Shown here one piece after another: positions 22,390 through 33,699 of a stretch of 64,000 nucleotides of DNA. Position 1 is the stretch's first letter. Every line of letters begins with the position of its first letter. The notes beneath the pieces were generated by a model that was given only the letters and a program-made list of their open reading frames with translations, had not been told where the DNA came from and made no database searches. The stretch comes from Molanna angustata (taxonomy: Eukaryota > Arthropoda > Insecta > Trichoptera > Molannidae): positions 19,495,260 to 19,559,259 of the forward strand of contig OY754975.1 of the NCBI GenBank assembly GCA_963576475.1, written 5' to 3'. The position numbers and the translations under genes are program-made.

Positions 22390-23586
22390 TTGTGTTCAGA
22401 GCGTTATGTGGAGATGTTAGACGACTTCTTGGTGCCTGAACTGCTAAACTTTCCTAGCTATAACCAAAGAACATGGTTCCAGCAGGACGCAGCAACGTCA
22501 CACACGTCCAATACATCTCTGCCACGAGTTCGTGAAATTTCCCCAGGCAAATTGATCTCCTGGACAGGTGACATAAATTGGCCTCCATGCAGTCCTGATT
22601 TAACTCCTATGGACTTTTTCCTATTTCGCTACTCCCACCACCACCCGCTCTGCCTATGGGGACTGTAATCGGCCCCTTCACAGAACGCTAAGTGAACGAC
22701 AAAAAAAAATGCATAGCACGAAAAGTAGCTCATGGAGCCCTCTAGATTAGCAATCTCGGCACCATAGTGCAAAAAGAAACAATCAACGAGTGCGAACAGA
22801 AAATTCACACCCGTGGACTGTCTATGACCTCAGATCCCCCTACATGCAGACCATCAGAGAAGTGACCAAGATCTCTGGAAATAATTAATTTAACGGGAAT
22901 CTTCTAAAAGTAAGGCACCATATCTATGACAGAAAACTTTAAAAGCTTTATAATTTTTCTTCGAGATCACAAAATCCGCATGACCAATGGGACCTTGAAG
23001 AGGCTCACGGACAGCAACGAGGAGCTCCGATCTATATGAGGACACCATTGGGTGGCAACATTCCCAAAGGATATGTTCCGAAGTTTGGTCCGGGTATTGA
23101 CAGAAATGACATGAAGCAGAGGAGGCAATGTTAAATCGGTGAAGATAACTTTTAAAGTTTCCGTGTCCTGTGAAAAATTGGGATGTCCAAAAGTCTGGAA
23201 CAACCCAGGGAGATTTAAGACGATACCTCACGTCGGGAAAAAATAAGTAGGTAATTCTTCCCACTGAGCAGGCCGTCCAGCGAGTCTGCCAGATGTTCTG
23301 CAATTTTTTTATTTACAGTCCTTTCAACAAAGCCGCGTGACACTCGACCCTCTGGAGGGAAGAGAGGAATAAGAGGAGACTTTTTCCTATATGGGGTTAT
23401 CTTAAATCTAAAGTTTACGCCAATAAACCGACTTCCCTGGCGCATTTGAAAGAAAATATCCGCCACGAAATGGTAGCCATCACTGAGTCCACCTGCCGAG
23501 CCGTCATAAGTAATTTTACTGTTCGATTAAATGAGTGCTGCGAACGCGAGGGTCTACATTTGGATGATATTATTTTTAAGAAATAA
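22390..23586 (+). pseudogene. Tc1/mariner-type DDE transposase, C-terminal half, interrupted
   Basis: The first part (22390-22624) reads YVEMLDDFLVPELL, TWFQQDAATSHTSNT and WPPCSPDLTPMDFFL; the Asp in QQDAATSHT and that in SPDLTPMDF belong to the DDE/D catalytic region. After the nested LINE the frame resumes, one base out, at about 23393 with GYLKSKVYANKPTSLAHLKE and ends RLNECCEREGLHLDDIIFKK at 23586. The DNA-binding domain and first catalytic Asp are lost to the deletion next to the left TIR. It cannot be active. Confidence 0.85.
22625..23377 (-). mobile_element. R1-type LINE 3' end, 13-bp TSD
   Basis: GACTTTTTCCTAT at 22612-22624 and 23378-23390 brackets the insert. The minus-strand frame 23303-22890 shows WQTRWTACSVGRITYLFFPD, FFTGHGNFKSYLHRF and CHFCQYPDQTSEHILWECCH: the GR.TY.FFPDV, TGHG and C-x2-C...H...C motifs found at the end of R1/Jockey-group ORF2. 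The 3' UTR (about 265 bp) ends GGGAGTAGCGA with no poly(A). A frameshift near 23290 separates the upstream part. Related 3' ends lie at 24393-24808 and 51889-52165. Confidence 0.8.
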
Positions 23587-23654
23587 ATTCCCAAATTGTG
23601 TACTTTAATAATTAATAAACATTTTTTCGATACACGGCTTATTTTTTTTTAAAC

Positions 23655-24092
23655 TTCTTCTTCTATTTTTAGGTTGACACCTGTTTTTTTCAGGAACTTT
23701 GCCCGTCCCTCAAGGCCTCTTGTGACGCCGAGCTCCAGCTATCTCTACATCTCTTGGGTGGTCTACCTCGTGGTCGATTGCCAAAGTTTATTTGTTGGGA
23801 GATAATTTTGGGCAATCTGTTGTCTCCCATTCTCGCCACGTGGTCCCGCCAGAATCGTCTTCGGCTCCTGCACCATCTGACAATATCCCTAACGTCACAG
23901 ATCTGTCTTATATCGGTGTTCCGCATCCGATCCAAAAGGGTGAAACCCGCGATGGAGCGTAGGGTTCTCATCTCTGTCGTCCGGAGCAGGCTCTTTGGTC
24001 TAACGGTGTCCGCTCTGGCCACAATCACATAAGTCATAATGGGTCGCACACATGTTTTATAAATTCGGGTTTTACCCTCTGTGTGCGACCCA
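23655..24092 (-). mobile_element. RTE-type LINE tail, T-rich TSD, fold-back 5' end
   Basis: It is flanked by TTTTTTTAAAC on both sides. The minus strand reads EMRTLRSIAGFTLLDRMRN, RRRFWRDHVARMGDNRLPK and NRPRGRPPKRCRDSW, the C-terminal domain of an RTE-like LINE, with a GAAGAAGAAG tail. Its 5' end carries inverted 15-bp arms (24038-24052 and 24080-24094). Confidence 0.75.
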
Positions 24093-24284
24093 TTTTTTTA
24101 AACGATCCACTAAATATAAACTTTATTTTGAGACACCCTGTATTAGGTACTAAATATTGCAGTTTCCCAAAAGGGAGAGATTATCAATATTCGACGTCAA
24201 TTTTGTATATTTAGTGATTACTTTTTACTGCGTTGTCCGATTTCGAATAATCTTTTTGGATTAGAAAGGGAGTATCTACTGATT

Positions 24285-24334
24285 CTTGAGGAGGCCAAGG
24301 CTCGCACCGGGCTGTAGCGCCATTGCTGATGATG
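24285..24334 (+). mobile_element. 50-bp LINE insertion with 11-bp TSD
   Basis: ATCTACTGATT occurs at 24274-24284 and 24335-24345. The 50 bp between read LEEAKARTGL and a stop, then GCGCCATTGCTGATGATG, the last few codons and tail of an RTE-type LINE (compare 48370-48600). Confidence 0.8.
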
Positions 24335-24392
24335 ATCTACTGATTGGTCCCATTTCAATGTGATCAAGATCTGATCATGGAATCCATTATCA

Positions 24393-24808
24393 GATCAGGA
24401 ATTCGGAGCTCCTCGTTGCTGTCCGTGGGCCTCTTCAAGGTCCCATTGGACATGCGGACTTAGTGATCTCGAAGAACAATTACAAAGCCTTCAAACGATT
24501 TTGCCATAGATACGGTGCCTTATTATCCGAAGATTCTCACTGACTTTTCTGTTTCCAGAGATCTTGGTCACTTCTCTGATGCCCTATATATATGGATCTG
24601 AAGTCGCCGACAGTCCGCAAGTGTGAATCTCAATTCGCACTTGTTGATTGTTCTTTTTGCACCATGGTGCCGAGATTGCTAATCTAGAGGGCTCCATGAG
24701 CTACTCTTCGTGCCATGCATTGATTTTTTTTGTCATTCATTCTAGCGTTCTGCGAAGGGGCCGTTGACAGTCCCCATATGCGGAGCGGGTGGTGGTGGGA
24801 GTAGCGAC
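24393..24808 (+). mobile_element. R1-type LINE 3' end, 12-bp TSD
   Basis: AATCCATTATCA lies at 24381-24392 and 24809-24820. The plus strand encodes SELLVAVRGPLQGPIGHAD and NYKAFKRFCHRYGALLSED, then the same 3' UTR as 22625-22890, in opposite orientation about 1.4 kb away. No poly(A); it ends GGGAGTAGCGA. Confidence 0.85.
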
Positions 24809-25487
24809 AATCCATTATCAAACTCTTCAATTTTAAATTCAGCGAATGTAAAATCCTTTACCATACTATCCGATTTTAATGATTTATTTTTATAACAATG
24901 AATGTATCAAAGACACTTTTTGATACATTCAAAGTTCCTAAAAACGAGGATATTTATAAAAGAACGTCAATTTTACAAATTTTAAAGATAATGTATTGCA
25001 AAAGTTTGAAATAAATATGTCACTTCGATTCCGAAGCGATTTTAAAATTCACAAATGTAATAAGTAGGTATTAGACAAATGCAAAACAATTACAGTTATA
25101 TGGGAATAAAGAATTTCAATTGCCTCCCAGATGAAATAAAACAGATTAATGATTTTAAAAGGTTCAAACAAAGATCGAAAAAACATTTCACAATCTAAAC
25201 TGGTGTATGTAATCATGTATGTATTGATATGACAAAAATTTGTTTCGATTTGCCCGTTTTCCATTGATTAATTTTCACTGTTGTATAAGTATGTATTTAT
25301 TGTAGTATCTAAAATCAAATGATTCCCTCATCAAGCACAAGGTTTAAATCTTTTTGATGAGGTAATGCAACAATTTTACTATAGTATATCATTATGTATT
25401 TTATGAATTTATTTGTTTTATTATTAAAAAAAGGATGTTAAATAAATAAATATAAATAATTTTTTAATAGGATGGCAGTGTTTCATG

Positions 25488-25702
25488 AGCGGTGATAGCC
25501 CAGCGGTAGGGTCGTCGCCTCGCATGTGTGAGGTCGACGGTTTGAATCCGGGCGGGCCACGCACCTCTGGATTTTTCAAAAAGGCATGATCCAATTTGTC
25601 TGGTTCCCCTTTCTAAGGGTTCATAGGTCAGATGGCATATATGGCATATTTTGTCCCGATAGAAACGGGACAAAAGCGCTAAGGGGAAAAAAAGAAAGAA
25701 GA
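25488..25702 (+). mobile_element. SINE-2, tRNA-derived, 12-bp TSD
   Basis: CAGTGTTTCATG lies at 25476-25487 and 25703-25714. The head has a Pol III A-box (TAGCCCAGCGG) and B-box (GGTTTGAATCC) within about 70 bp. The body includes CCCCTTTCTAAGGGTT and CCCGATAGAAACGGGACAAA, and the tail is AAGGGGAAAAAAAGAAAGAAG. A 5'-truncated copy lies at 49802-49968. Confidence 0.85.
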
Positions 25703-25844
25703 CAGTGTTTCATGGGTAATCGCATATAGGTATAACTAAGTTTAATCGAGTTTGGAGGATAGGACAGATAGGACTCATGAGAAAATTCATCAAACTCTTC
25801 AATTTCCAAGGGCAAATTGTATGAAAGATATTTACTAAAAATAT

Positions 25845-25925
25845 ACATACCATCATGTCATGTACCCTCATGGAGTAGGCAGAGAGAATCAATCCCCACA
25901 TTTTTCCTATCTTACATAAGAACCG
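25845..25925 (-). mobile_element. 3' UTR of the RTE-type LINE family of 4863-5720
   Basis: CATACATACCATCATGTCATG, shortened here to its shared core ACCATCA.G.CATGT, is followed by GTAGGCAGAGAGAA, as at 4880-4920 and 32808-32840. Only the non-coding tail is present. Confidence 0.6.
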
Positions 25926-26519
25926 TGCGAAAACCAATTGCGCCACTGGAGCGATAAATTAACACACACGTATTATGAAGTCGGTTTTTCATATGAAAGA
26001 TTATTATTATAAATATACCAAAGACCTACTTTAGTATATAAGGTCTTTGAAATATACAATATACATACCCACCTAGATTTTGAATTTTTTTTTCGAATCC
26101 TGAGATGAACAGATTAAAAATAAGTGCGGCAAAGAGTGAAGTGGAAAGTGTGGAGGGACCTTAAGGGCACTTCGTCACTGTCTTAGGACTTAACAAGTAT
26201 CATAATGTGATACTTTTCTAGACACAAAGACACAGGGAATTTCTTTTATGGTCCCCCATGGTAGCGTATCAATCTTTGCTACACGTTACAATGGCTTCTT
26301 AAACTGGGTTGCGTGATTATTTTATTTTATATGATAAATATTTGCATTGAGCGTTACAGACGACTCGTGGATTTCGGAATCAGAAAAACCGGAACGTTCT
26401 TTCAGGTCTTAAATACCGTCATTAAGATACAAAATAACATCTTAGACATAGCATCTACACAATGAAAAGACATTTTAGCAGCTTCGTTCCCAAATAATTT
26501 TCATCTTCAGAGTTACATC

Positions 26520-26640
26520 CCTTAGTGGGTCTTAGCTGCCTGTAAGAAATTTCGCCATCTTGCTCTGTCACTGACTGACTTTCCAGTTTCTCAGCAAACG
26601 TCAATCCGTCGCGATACTATCTAACCAGCGCAGTTTTCGT
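26520..26640 (-). pseudogene. Heavily decayed LINE C-terminus
   Basis: On the minus strand RRKLRWLDSIATD is followed, after stops, by SKMAKFLTGS and DP. This fits the usual LRWLD...DR..W..FL.AAK..P ending of RTE-type LINEs. The frame has at least three stops. Flanking sequence to about 27000 may belong to it but is unreadable. Confidence 0.4.
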
Positions 26641-27168
26641 CTGTTGACACTTATTCGCCTCACTGAATTGTTTAAACAAATGCTCCATCTAAAAATCTTT
26701 TAGGGAGCTCTAGACCTCCAATGGTCCAGTGAACGTTATCTGCTTAAATAATATAATAATATACTTGTCTATGCTGGTGTCCTGGTAAAAATCGAAGAAC
26801 TACATGTTGGTTCTTTATCTCCAAGTTTGGTTATTAACAGGTCCGAGAATTCTTCGGAAGATTTTTCTAGTTTTATCCATAGAATAATAATAGTATAGAA
26901 TACTCTTTAGCCTACAGTAAACGCGACTGCTTTATGTTGACTAATTTGGTCAACATTTTGCTACGAGCATTCAGTAATCATTTGGCCGTCGGCGTGATAC
27001 GTTCTACAAATGGGAAATTTTTACTCTCCACACTATGGAATAGGGGAGAGTCATGATTTCGCAAAATTTAAGCGTATTTTTTTTACATCAATTTCTCAAT
27101 GGGTATCATGAAGAGAATGCACACTATGAGTTTCGTCGTGATGTGTTTGTGTGTATGGCGTATACGCT

Positions 27169-27192
27169 GTACGCCGTACGCCGTACGCCGTA
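27169..27192. repeat. GTACGCC short tandem repeat
   Basis: About three copies of GTACGCC precede the tandem arrays. Confidence 0.8.
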
Positions 27193-27204
27193 GCATTTAT
27201 CTTT

Positions 27205-27500
27205 TTTGTGTCCTCTCTACAGCCCAAACTATAAGTCTGATCGACTTCATATTAACATCATATGTGTAAAGTGCAAAGACCTAGAGCTGATTAGTTTTCC
27301 ATAGACAACTTTTGATTTCTTCTCTATGAATTCATCATTTACGTTGGTTTTTTTTTGTGTCCTCTCTGCAGCCCAAACTATAAGTCCGATTGACGTCATA
27401 TTGATATCACATGTGTTAAGTCCATAAACTTAGAGCTGATTAGTTTTCCATAGACAACGGTTCATTTTTTCTCAATGTTTCTTTATGATTTCATCTATTA
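27205..27500 (+). repeat. 149-bp direct duplication
   Basis: TCCTCTCT.CAGCCCAAACT recurs at 27211 and 27360, with GAGCTGATTAGTTTTCCATA later in each unit. A diverged relative (GTGCCCTCTGTATAGCC) is at about 52368. Confidence 0.7.
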
Positions 27501-27514
27501 AAACTGAAAAAATG

Positions 27515-28940
27515 CTCTCACGACCTGGAAATTAGAGATATTTTAATTTGGTTTCAACTATTTATACAACACCAAGAATCTTCATAAAATTGTATTCAAA
27601 GTTGGTCAATGTTAAAAGAAAAATATTCAACGGTTTCAAAAATTATATTTTATTTAATGGATATTTGTATGAAACTTATATGTAACAAGAGAATTTTTTT
27701 ATATTTGGCAATGTTCAGTTCATTGATTTCATATTGATATAAGAATATTAATAGCTTGAACTTAGAACTGATTAGCTTTTCATAGATATCATAAAATTTC
27801 TTCATATGATATCACGTGTCAACATTGTCAAAATGCTCTAACGCTCTTTGAAACAAAATTTATCTGCTTTTTTTAAAATATTTCATACAACATAAGCAGT
27901 CTTCACTATACTGCATTAATAGTTTGTCTATCTTAACATAAAAATATACTATCGGAAGAAAATTTATATTCCTGATAGTAACATTTAGTATGAATAAAAA
28001 TGTAATTAGATAAATTTCTATGTATGGAAACGTTCAGTAATTTGATTTCATGTTATAATGTAAAGAGCTTGAACATAGAACTGATTAGCTTTCCATAAAT
28101 AACAAAAAAAATCTTCATATGATATCACCTGTCAAAATTTGGAAAATGCTCTCGCGTTCTTTAGAACAAAATTTATCTGCTTTTTTTAAAATATTTCATA
28201 CAACATAAGCATTCTTCCCTATACTGCATTAATAGTTTGTCTATCTTAACATAAAAATATACTATCGGAAGAAAATTTATATTCCTGATAGTAACATTTA
28301 GTATGAATAAAAATGTAATTATATAAATTTCTATGTATGGTAACGTTCAGTAATTTGATTTCATGTTATAATGTAAAGAGCTTGAACATAGAACTGATTA
28401 GCTTTCCATAAATAACAAAAAAAATCTTCATATGATATCACGTGTCAAAATTTTGAAAATGCTCTCGCCTTCTTTTAAACAAAATTTATCTGCTTTTTTT
28501 AAAATATTTCATACAACATAAGCATTCTTCACTATACTGCATTAATAGTTTGTTTATCTTAATATAAAAATATACTATCGGAAGAAAATTTATATTCCTG
28601 GTAGTAACATTTAGTATGAATAAAAATGTAATTAGATAAATTTCTATGTATGGAAAAGTTCAGTAATTTGATTTCATGTTATAATGTAAAGAGCTTGAAC
28701 ATAGAACTGATTAGCTTTCCATAAATAACAAAAAAATTCTTCATATGATATCACCTGTCAAAATTTTGAAAATGCTTTCGCGTCCCTTAAAACAAAATTT
28801 ATCTGCTTTTATTAAAATATTTCATACAACATTAGAATTCTTCACCATACTGCATTAATAGTTTGTCTATCTTAACATGAAAATATACTATCGTTAGAAA
28901 ATTTATATTCCTGGTAGTAAAATTTAGAATGAATAAAATA
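27515..28940 (+). repeat. 313-bp tandem array, about 4.5 units
   Basis: The block AACAAAATTTATCTGC begins near 27853, 28166, 28479 and 28792, an exact 313-bp spacing. Each unit also contains CATACAACAT, TATACTATCG and GAACTGATTAGCTTT. A more diverged unit precedes at 27515-27840. The last units are nearly identical. No ORF. Confidence 0.85.
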
Positions 28941-29072
28941 TTTCATTGTCAATATTTGTGGTGTGGAGAGTTTAGTGTTGGCCACAACCCACTCGTTTTA
29001 ACTACTTTACTAAATTATTTACGCAGTCATAACGAGTAGTAGGTACTATACGAACAATGTTTACCAGCAGAG

Positions 29073-29212
<140 letters not shown>

Positions 29213-29861
29213 TTATAATATTTTTATCTCGGTTTTCCCGTGTCAGTAGGTCTTAACTAAGACCATTTGTCTTCCGACGTTTCGCCTGAATATCACCAGG
29301 CATTTTCAAGGACTTAACGAAAAGCACGCGCGCGACACACGTCTACTCACACTGAAAGCTCACCGTCAAGTGACTCGTAGCGTACAAGATGGCCGCTTAT
29401 GTCAAATATTGTTAGCGCGACGTGATTGGGACGACGGAGTTCGTTTGCCTAGTACCTGGAAGAACATTTTATATGACAAACAATACAATAATAATATTAA
29501 TAATACCATAGCGAAAATAACCCCAAAACACAACAATAATAATATTAATGTCACAACTAAAATTAACAATAAATCACAACACAAAAATAATGATAAAATA
29601 TTATTACCAACGAACACGACAGCAGGTGGGCGTGTCACAAGGAGCCAATCACGTCGCGCTAACAATATTTGACATAAGCGGCCATCTTGTACGCTACGAG
29701 TCACTTGACGGTGAGCTTTCAGTGTGAGTAGACGTGTGTCGCGCGCGTGCTTTTCGTTAAGTCCTTGAAAATGCCTGGTGATATTCAGGCGAAACGTCGG
29801 AAGACAAATGGTCTTAGTCAAGACCTACTGACACGGGAAAACCGAGATAAAAATATTATAA
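29213..29861. mobile_element. Fold-back element with 217-bp inverted arms in (TA)n
   Basis: Arms 29213-29429 and 29645-29861 are almost perfect reverse complements, separated by a 215-bp A-rich loop. The outer ends read TTATAATATTTTTATCTCGG. Each arm contains a GCCTG/CAGGC hairpin followed by CGAAACGTC, a layout like the Penelope-type hammerhead region but with a degenerate core. No protein is encoded. Insertion into the TA array fits a TA or TA-rich target. Confidence 0.8.
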
Positions 29862-29890
29862 CATATTTCACCCGTGAAAACATCAAATAT

Positions 29891-30608
<718 letters not shown>

Positions 30609-31552
30609 ATTTTATGGTTTTATCTTGTGTTAATTGTTTAGTGATAGTCCCATGTCTCATATTCAAACGTCATGCGAACAGTCGTAAATGCTTTTTTTTT
30701 CTACTTGACATTCCATTTTTAAATTAATAAAATAACACAAATAGCGGCAAATAGCTCGAGAATGTCACATGGATGCGCAGAGCTCAAATTTGTGTGTTGT
30801 TTGGTTGATATGTCTGCGAACCGCCTGAAGTTAGGCCTAATATGACGTATAAAAACAAACGCAATATCTCGTAGAGCAGGAGCAGAAAATTTTCTTTCAA
30901 TTGACGTGCAGTTAGTTATAGGTACTTTTGTTGTTCATTATTAAATTTGAATAAAAACGGACACCTCCTTTTTTTAAGTACACATAATATAAACAGACAC
31001 ATAGTACAAAAATTTAAATTATTACAATTTTTTTTTCAATAGGCACTGTCCCATTAAAGTTTAAAAACTTATGTGATCATCCAAATAAAAACAATGGAAT
31101 TTTTCACATATTTATTTTTTAATATATTTTTTCGTGTTTTACCTCATATTTTTGGACCGCATTTAACAAAAAAATTCAATTTTACATTTTCAGAGAATTA
31201 ACGTTATCTTTAATTTATTTTGGTTGCGAGCCACCTTGACAGAAACACCGTGGTAGCTCTTCTTGCTTTTTCCGCGTAATCTCTTGTTTTTCTCCCTAAA
31301 TATAATGCTGAAGAGTTAAGTGTTATATTTTGGTAACATCCTTCACCATAAATATTTCCACAAAATGATATCCAACATAGTGGATGGTCTGTAATATGTT
31401 ATTCTCCTTATATCTACGTTACAAATTGGGTCACCATATTATGTCTCGTATATACGGGACAGTCTTTATTAACATGTAATACTTGTTCCGGTTTCTCAAC
31501 AAAATATGAAAATACGTAAAAAATGCAAAAATACTAAACATCTAAAACGCCA

Positions 31553-31700
31553 AGATCTGAAGATTGCGATGGCTGGGTCACGTCGAGGGAATGCATGCGT
31601 AACACCCACCCAAAATGATTCTTCAATCGAGACCTATAGAAAACAGAAGGCGTCCACGTAGGGAGTATCTGGAATGGCGTACCAAGACATGAATCGTACC
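31553..31700 (+). pseudogene. Decayed RTE-type LINE C-terminus
   Basis: The plus strand reads LRWLGHVEGMHA, a stop, PPKMILQSRPIEN and RRRPRREYLEWR. This matches the LRW.GHV.RM ... GRP...W segment of LINE tails elsewhere in the window. Confidence 0.6.
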
Positions 31701-32788
31701 TCCTATATAGAAACGAAAAAAAACTGCTGAAGAGATGTTATTGCTATGCTGCCAACCAATCTCCAAGATTGAAACCGAAGAAAATATATGCAGGTAAGCA
31801 TGCTTTGGTGTAGTTGAAACGCTACATTTCTGTGTTGATGCGTTTTGAGTAACGGAAGTGTCAAAACGTCCCGTTTGTTTCCTGGAAGTTTTGGAAACCC
31901 TAGCTATAAACATGTGTTGTACACTAGGTACATTTATGGCAAGGTTTTCAGATTTCAGCACAACATGGCCCAGATGGTTAATATCAGATTATTTTATCCA
32001 ACGAGAAGAAATTGGGAGAAGAACAAAAACAAGAACAAATCTAGTTATGTACAGATCGACCGCGAATGTCAAACACTATTAGTTTTATAAATTAGATTTT
32101 TTTGGTGGTCTTAAACTCAACATCAAATCAAACAAATCAATACTAAAATACTTTGATTTCATAAAATTGTTCAAAACTTTTGGTTGTTTCATAGAAATCT
32201 AATGGCCTTTAATCACGCAATTTTGAACAATTTTATAAAATCAAAGTATTTTTACAATACTATAACTTATACTTTTGCTGAAACAACCCAGCCTAAGAGC
32301 CCTGTACACCATTGCAATCATAAATATATTCTGTTACAGATGAACCATGCTGTTGCATACTATATTTATGATTTGCAAAGGTTAAATGGTAGTGCAGACT
32401 ATTGAGTGATATACGAAACTTACATCATGATTGAGTTGGTTTCAATATTTAAACTGTGTTTTAAACTGTATGTATATTAATTTTACACGCCTCCATTTTT
32501 CGTAGCTAAAGTTTATCAGCACTTTTCAAATTTATCGAAAATCCAGTCTAGAATTTGGTTGACATGTTTTTTTAAAGTAAAACCCGCATTCACAGGCAAC
32601 TCTTGAGGAAGCCTCAGACCGTCAAAACTGATTTCATTATTCAGAGTAAATGACACCATGCGGAATTTTCAAGAATTTCAACAAAGTGTATCTATTCACT
32701 GTCCTTTTGTTATGCAAAAATATATTTCTGTTCTAGACATGCATATTCTGCTTGTTTGAAAGGGCGTACATTATTTCAAGTATCAAAT

Positions 32789-33352
32789 ACATACATACAT
32801 ACCATCACGCCATATCCCTTACGGGGTAAGCAGAGAGAACCGAGCGCCATACTCCTCTATTTTTGCATACATTCCTAGCTTCCTTTACATCCATGCATCC
32901 ATGCATCGGGATATAGTAAACTCTCTTTACTGGTAACCCCTCTGGTTACCACATATATTTAATAGTAACCACTCTGGTTACTAACTACTTTCGATTGGTA
33001 ACACCTTTGGTTACCAATCAGCTTTAGTCTCATACATGCTCGTCGATTATTCAAGCTTCTTATATTTCCTTCTTTCAAAATATCATTCACATGGTCATGC
33101 CATCCCTTTCTGGGGCGGCCCCTACTATTCACTCCATCTGTTACAGCCATGTATATTTTTTTAGTCAGTCGTTCATCATTCATTCTTTCAATATGTCCAA
33201 ACCACCTCAAGGAATTCACTTTCATTTTATTTATAATACTCTTCTTCATCTTGCATTCCCTCCTTATGTCCTCATTTTTTATTCTATCATATATCGTTCT
33301 ATTACATACTCTTCTTAGTGATCTCATTTCCACAGCATTTATAATATAATTT
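32789..33352 (-). mobile_element. 5'-truncated RTE-type LINE, 11-bp TSD, interrupted
   Basis: AAGTATCAAAT lies at 32778-32788 and 33353-33363. The minus-strand frame reads MEMRSLRRVCNRTIYDRIKN, LRWFGHIERMNDERLTKKIY and GRPRKGWHDHVNDILKEGN, then RRACMR, where a palindrome-rich insert of about 130 bp breaks it. The 3' end is (CATA)n. It belongs to the same family as 4863-5720. Confidence 0.85.
32899..33028. repeat. Insert of four tandem small palindromes in a LINE
   Basis: Hairpins at 32915-32931 (AGTAAA/TTTACT), 32932-32950 (GGTAACC/GGTTACC), 32964-32982 (AGTAACC/GGTTACT) and 32995-33017 (TTGGTAAC/GTTACCAA), with loops CTCTC, CCTCT, ACTCT and ACCTTTG. The sister LINE copy at 4863-5720 lacks this DNA. 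Confidence 0.75.
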
Positions 33353-33614
33353 AAGTATCAAATGAGTAATAAAAATGTAGACATAATATTTTTAATACCC
33401 GAGAGAGAACGAGTAAGGAATACATTGATTATTTATGTAGAATATATTAATAAAATAATATCGCAATGTTTACCTATTACCTAACCAACAAAATATTTCA
33501 TCCTTTATACCCACAATGTTCTTGCAGTTGACAAAAGTAAAGTATTTTTTTTATATCAATTATTTTAACATAATTTAATTGATACAATATTCCACTAGCC
33601 ATATATGGTTATCA

Positions 33615-33646
33615 ACCTTGAGGGTTATGGATATAACCCTCAAGGT
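33615..33646. repeat. 14-bp-arm perfect palindrome
   Basis: ACCTTGAGGGTTAT, GGAT, ATAACCCTCAAGGT. It lies about 600 bp from the GGTTACC palindromes and also has a GGTTA-like arm. Confidence 0.8.
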
Positions 33647-33699
33647 ACCAACCTAGCTTTAAGGCCTGAGGCCTCCTCAATTCTCGTATCTGCCATTTC

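Larger units (their letters stand above)
22363..24140 (+). mobile_element. Tc1/mariner-type transposon relic with two nested LINEs
   Basis: Near-identical inverted ends of about 28 bp (GGTGTCTCAAAA.AAAGTTT at the left, its complement at the right) are flanked by TA at 22361-22362 and 24141-24142, the hallmark of the IS630/Tc1/mariner superfamily. The left end is joined almost directly to the middle of the transposase, so the N-terminal half has been deleted. An R1-type LINE (22625-23377) and an RTE-type LINE (23655-24092) were inserted later, each with its own TSD. Confidence 0.85.

Noticed and set aside
32595..32640. TTGAGGAAGCCTCAGACCGTCAAAAC, partly similar to fold-back element ends (core TTGAGGA)
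   Set aside because: Neither the ribozyme core nor an inverted partner could be found.
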